The notes beneath the pieces were generated by a model that had not been told where the DNA came from, ran no database searches, and worked only from the letters and a program-made list of their open reading frames with translations. 64,000 nucleotides of DNA from Pempheris klunzingeri (taxonomy: Eukaryota > Chordata > Actinopteri > Acropomatiformes > Pempheridae): the NCBI RefSeq assembly GCF_042242105.1, contig NC_092026.1, positions 24,485,691 through 24,549,690 of the forward strand. Direction: 5' to 3'. A program made the translations under genes and the position numbers. Each line of letters opens with the position of its first letter. Within the stretch, counting starts at the first letter, position 1. Of the stretch, positions 63,052 through 64,000 are shown piece by piece.

Positions 63052-64000
63052 TTTATTATCTTTCTAATTAATAATTTGTGATCACATTACATTTGATTCA
63101 ACTTTACAAATAATAATAAAAAAACCAAATACAAAAATCACTCCACCTTATAAAAAGAGTAAAGCTGGGAGTAGAAATAACATCAATCTTGGCTTGACAT
63201 AAAAAAATGACACTGAGCAGCGTTTTCGTCTTGTCTCTTGTTGTCACTTAAGTGTCACTGCTTGAATTTCTTCTGTCATATCATAAAAAAACCCATCAAA
63301 CTCATATGTGAAGACCGGAGTACCTGAAAAGGAAGCACGACCCCTGACTTTAACAAAATCCTGATTTCCTCATGGCTTTGCATCTTGGTGTGGACGCTCT
63401 TACACTGTGTGCTGATTCAATAAAAAAAGCCATAACAGGAGAGTTCAGGACCAAATATTGTGGAACAAAAGTGAAGAGTGTGACCTTTATAGTGTGACAG
63501 CACCATGAGTATGGGGGGGGGGGAGGACTGTACTGGGAGGTGGCTTGGGTGTCCTGGATTTTGGTCTCAGTTGAATCTATTAACATAGGCCACACTCACT
63601 TGTATCTGCACTGATTTTCATATACTTAGAAGTGTTAACAGTGTAAACATTCACCCAGAACACACAACATGTAGAAAGGAGTTTCTTCAAACACATGCAC
63701 TAACATACAAAAGAACAGTCTTCTCACTTGAGGGTTTAATTCCTTCTTATTCCCGAGGACCCTGTCAGACCAACAGTAGCGTCAGCGTCCGCCGTCACTT
63801 CAGGACGTTACTGCAGAGATGAGAGGAAAGCCTCTGTCCTGGCTCTGTTCCTTCAGATTCTGATTTTAGGTTTGGTGTCGTACATTTCTGCCATGCGGTC
63901 ACACTGTTGCTGAGTTCTGTGAAACACTCACGTCCTGTGTTCAGTAGTAGAGAAGCAGAGCAGCCTCTCTGAGGATGGGCTTAACATGTTCAGGGGGCGA
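63052..64000 (-). other. Probable 3'UTR / 3' end of an unidentified - strand gene
   Basis: The complement at 63052-63057 reads AATAAA. To its right no long open frame is seen until the window edge, where the - strand reads PPEHVKPILREAALLLYY then stop, or, from an acceptor-like tttcacag, TQQQCDRMAEMYDTKPKIRI then stop. In human I recall PALMD convergent with FRRS1, but neither tail matches what I remember of that protein, so identity is left open. Confidence 0.3.

Overview
The window is vertebrate nuclear DNA, almost certainly from a teleost fish and probably a spiny-rayed one. Genes are split into short exons with GT-AG introns and lie close together. (CA)n/(TG)n microsatellites are very dense. 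The dispersed repeats are of fish type: Tc1-like inverted repeats, tRNA-derived SINEs with a B-box, LINE tails ending in TTGA repeats, and decayed reverse-transcriptase fragments. There is no prokaryotic, CRISPR or phage signal.

Four genes were assembled exon by exon. In each, every exon junction keeps the reading frame and the model ends at a natural stop. (1) An ADAMTSL2-like secreted matrix glycoprotein, + strand, 3247-20063, 19 coding exons, 969 aa. (2) A small Reeler-domain protein with a signal peptide and a GPI-type hydrophobic tail, + strand, 23508-27800, 6 coding exons, 200 aa. (3) agl, glycogen debranching enzyme, - strand, 50739-29919 plus a non-coding first exon near 53.5 kb, 34 coding exons per transcript, 1536 aa. 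(4) frrs1, ferric-chelate reductase 1 (Reeler + DOMON + cytochrome b561), + strand, 55861-61672, 16 coding exons, about 596 aa. A weak two-exon candidate lies at 743-2255. The right end appears to hold the 3' end of an unidentified - strand gene.

Layout: 1-3.2 kb is an upstream region with CCAT and TAG repeats. From 3.2 to 20.1 kb is the ADAMTSL2-like gene, followed by intergenic or 3'UTR sequence to 23.5 kb. The Reeler gene runs to 27.9 kb and meets the 3'UTR of agl tail to tail. agl fills 28.4-53.6 kb. frrs1 is head to head with agl, as I recall for the human FRRS1-AGL pair. The ADAMTSL2-like gene and the Reeler-only gene sit beyond the agl 3' end, where I recall SLC35A3 in human.

The strongest unusual signal is in agl. 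Coding exon 12, which carries the 'AELFTGSE' segment with the presumed catalytic acid/base Glu of the 4-alpha-glucanotransferase site, is present twice in tandem (37966-38089 and 37516-37639). Both copies are 124 bp, have identical phases and intact splice sites. They differ at 40 of 124 bases but at only 10 of 41 residues. Because 124 is not a multiple of 3, including both or neither would shift the frame, so the two can only work as mutually exclusive exons. That implies two versions of the debranching-enzyme active site. A second notable structure is an indel-free array of about 79 ten-base units with CAGGTG cores, at helical spacing, inside an intron of the Reeler gene.
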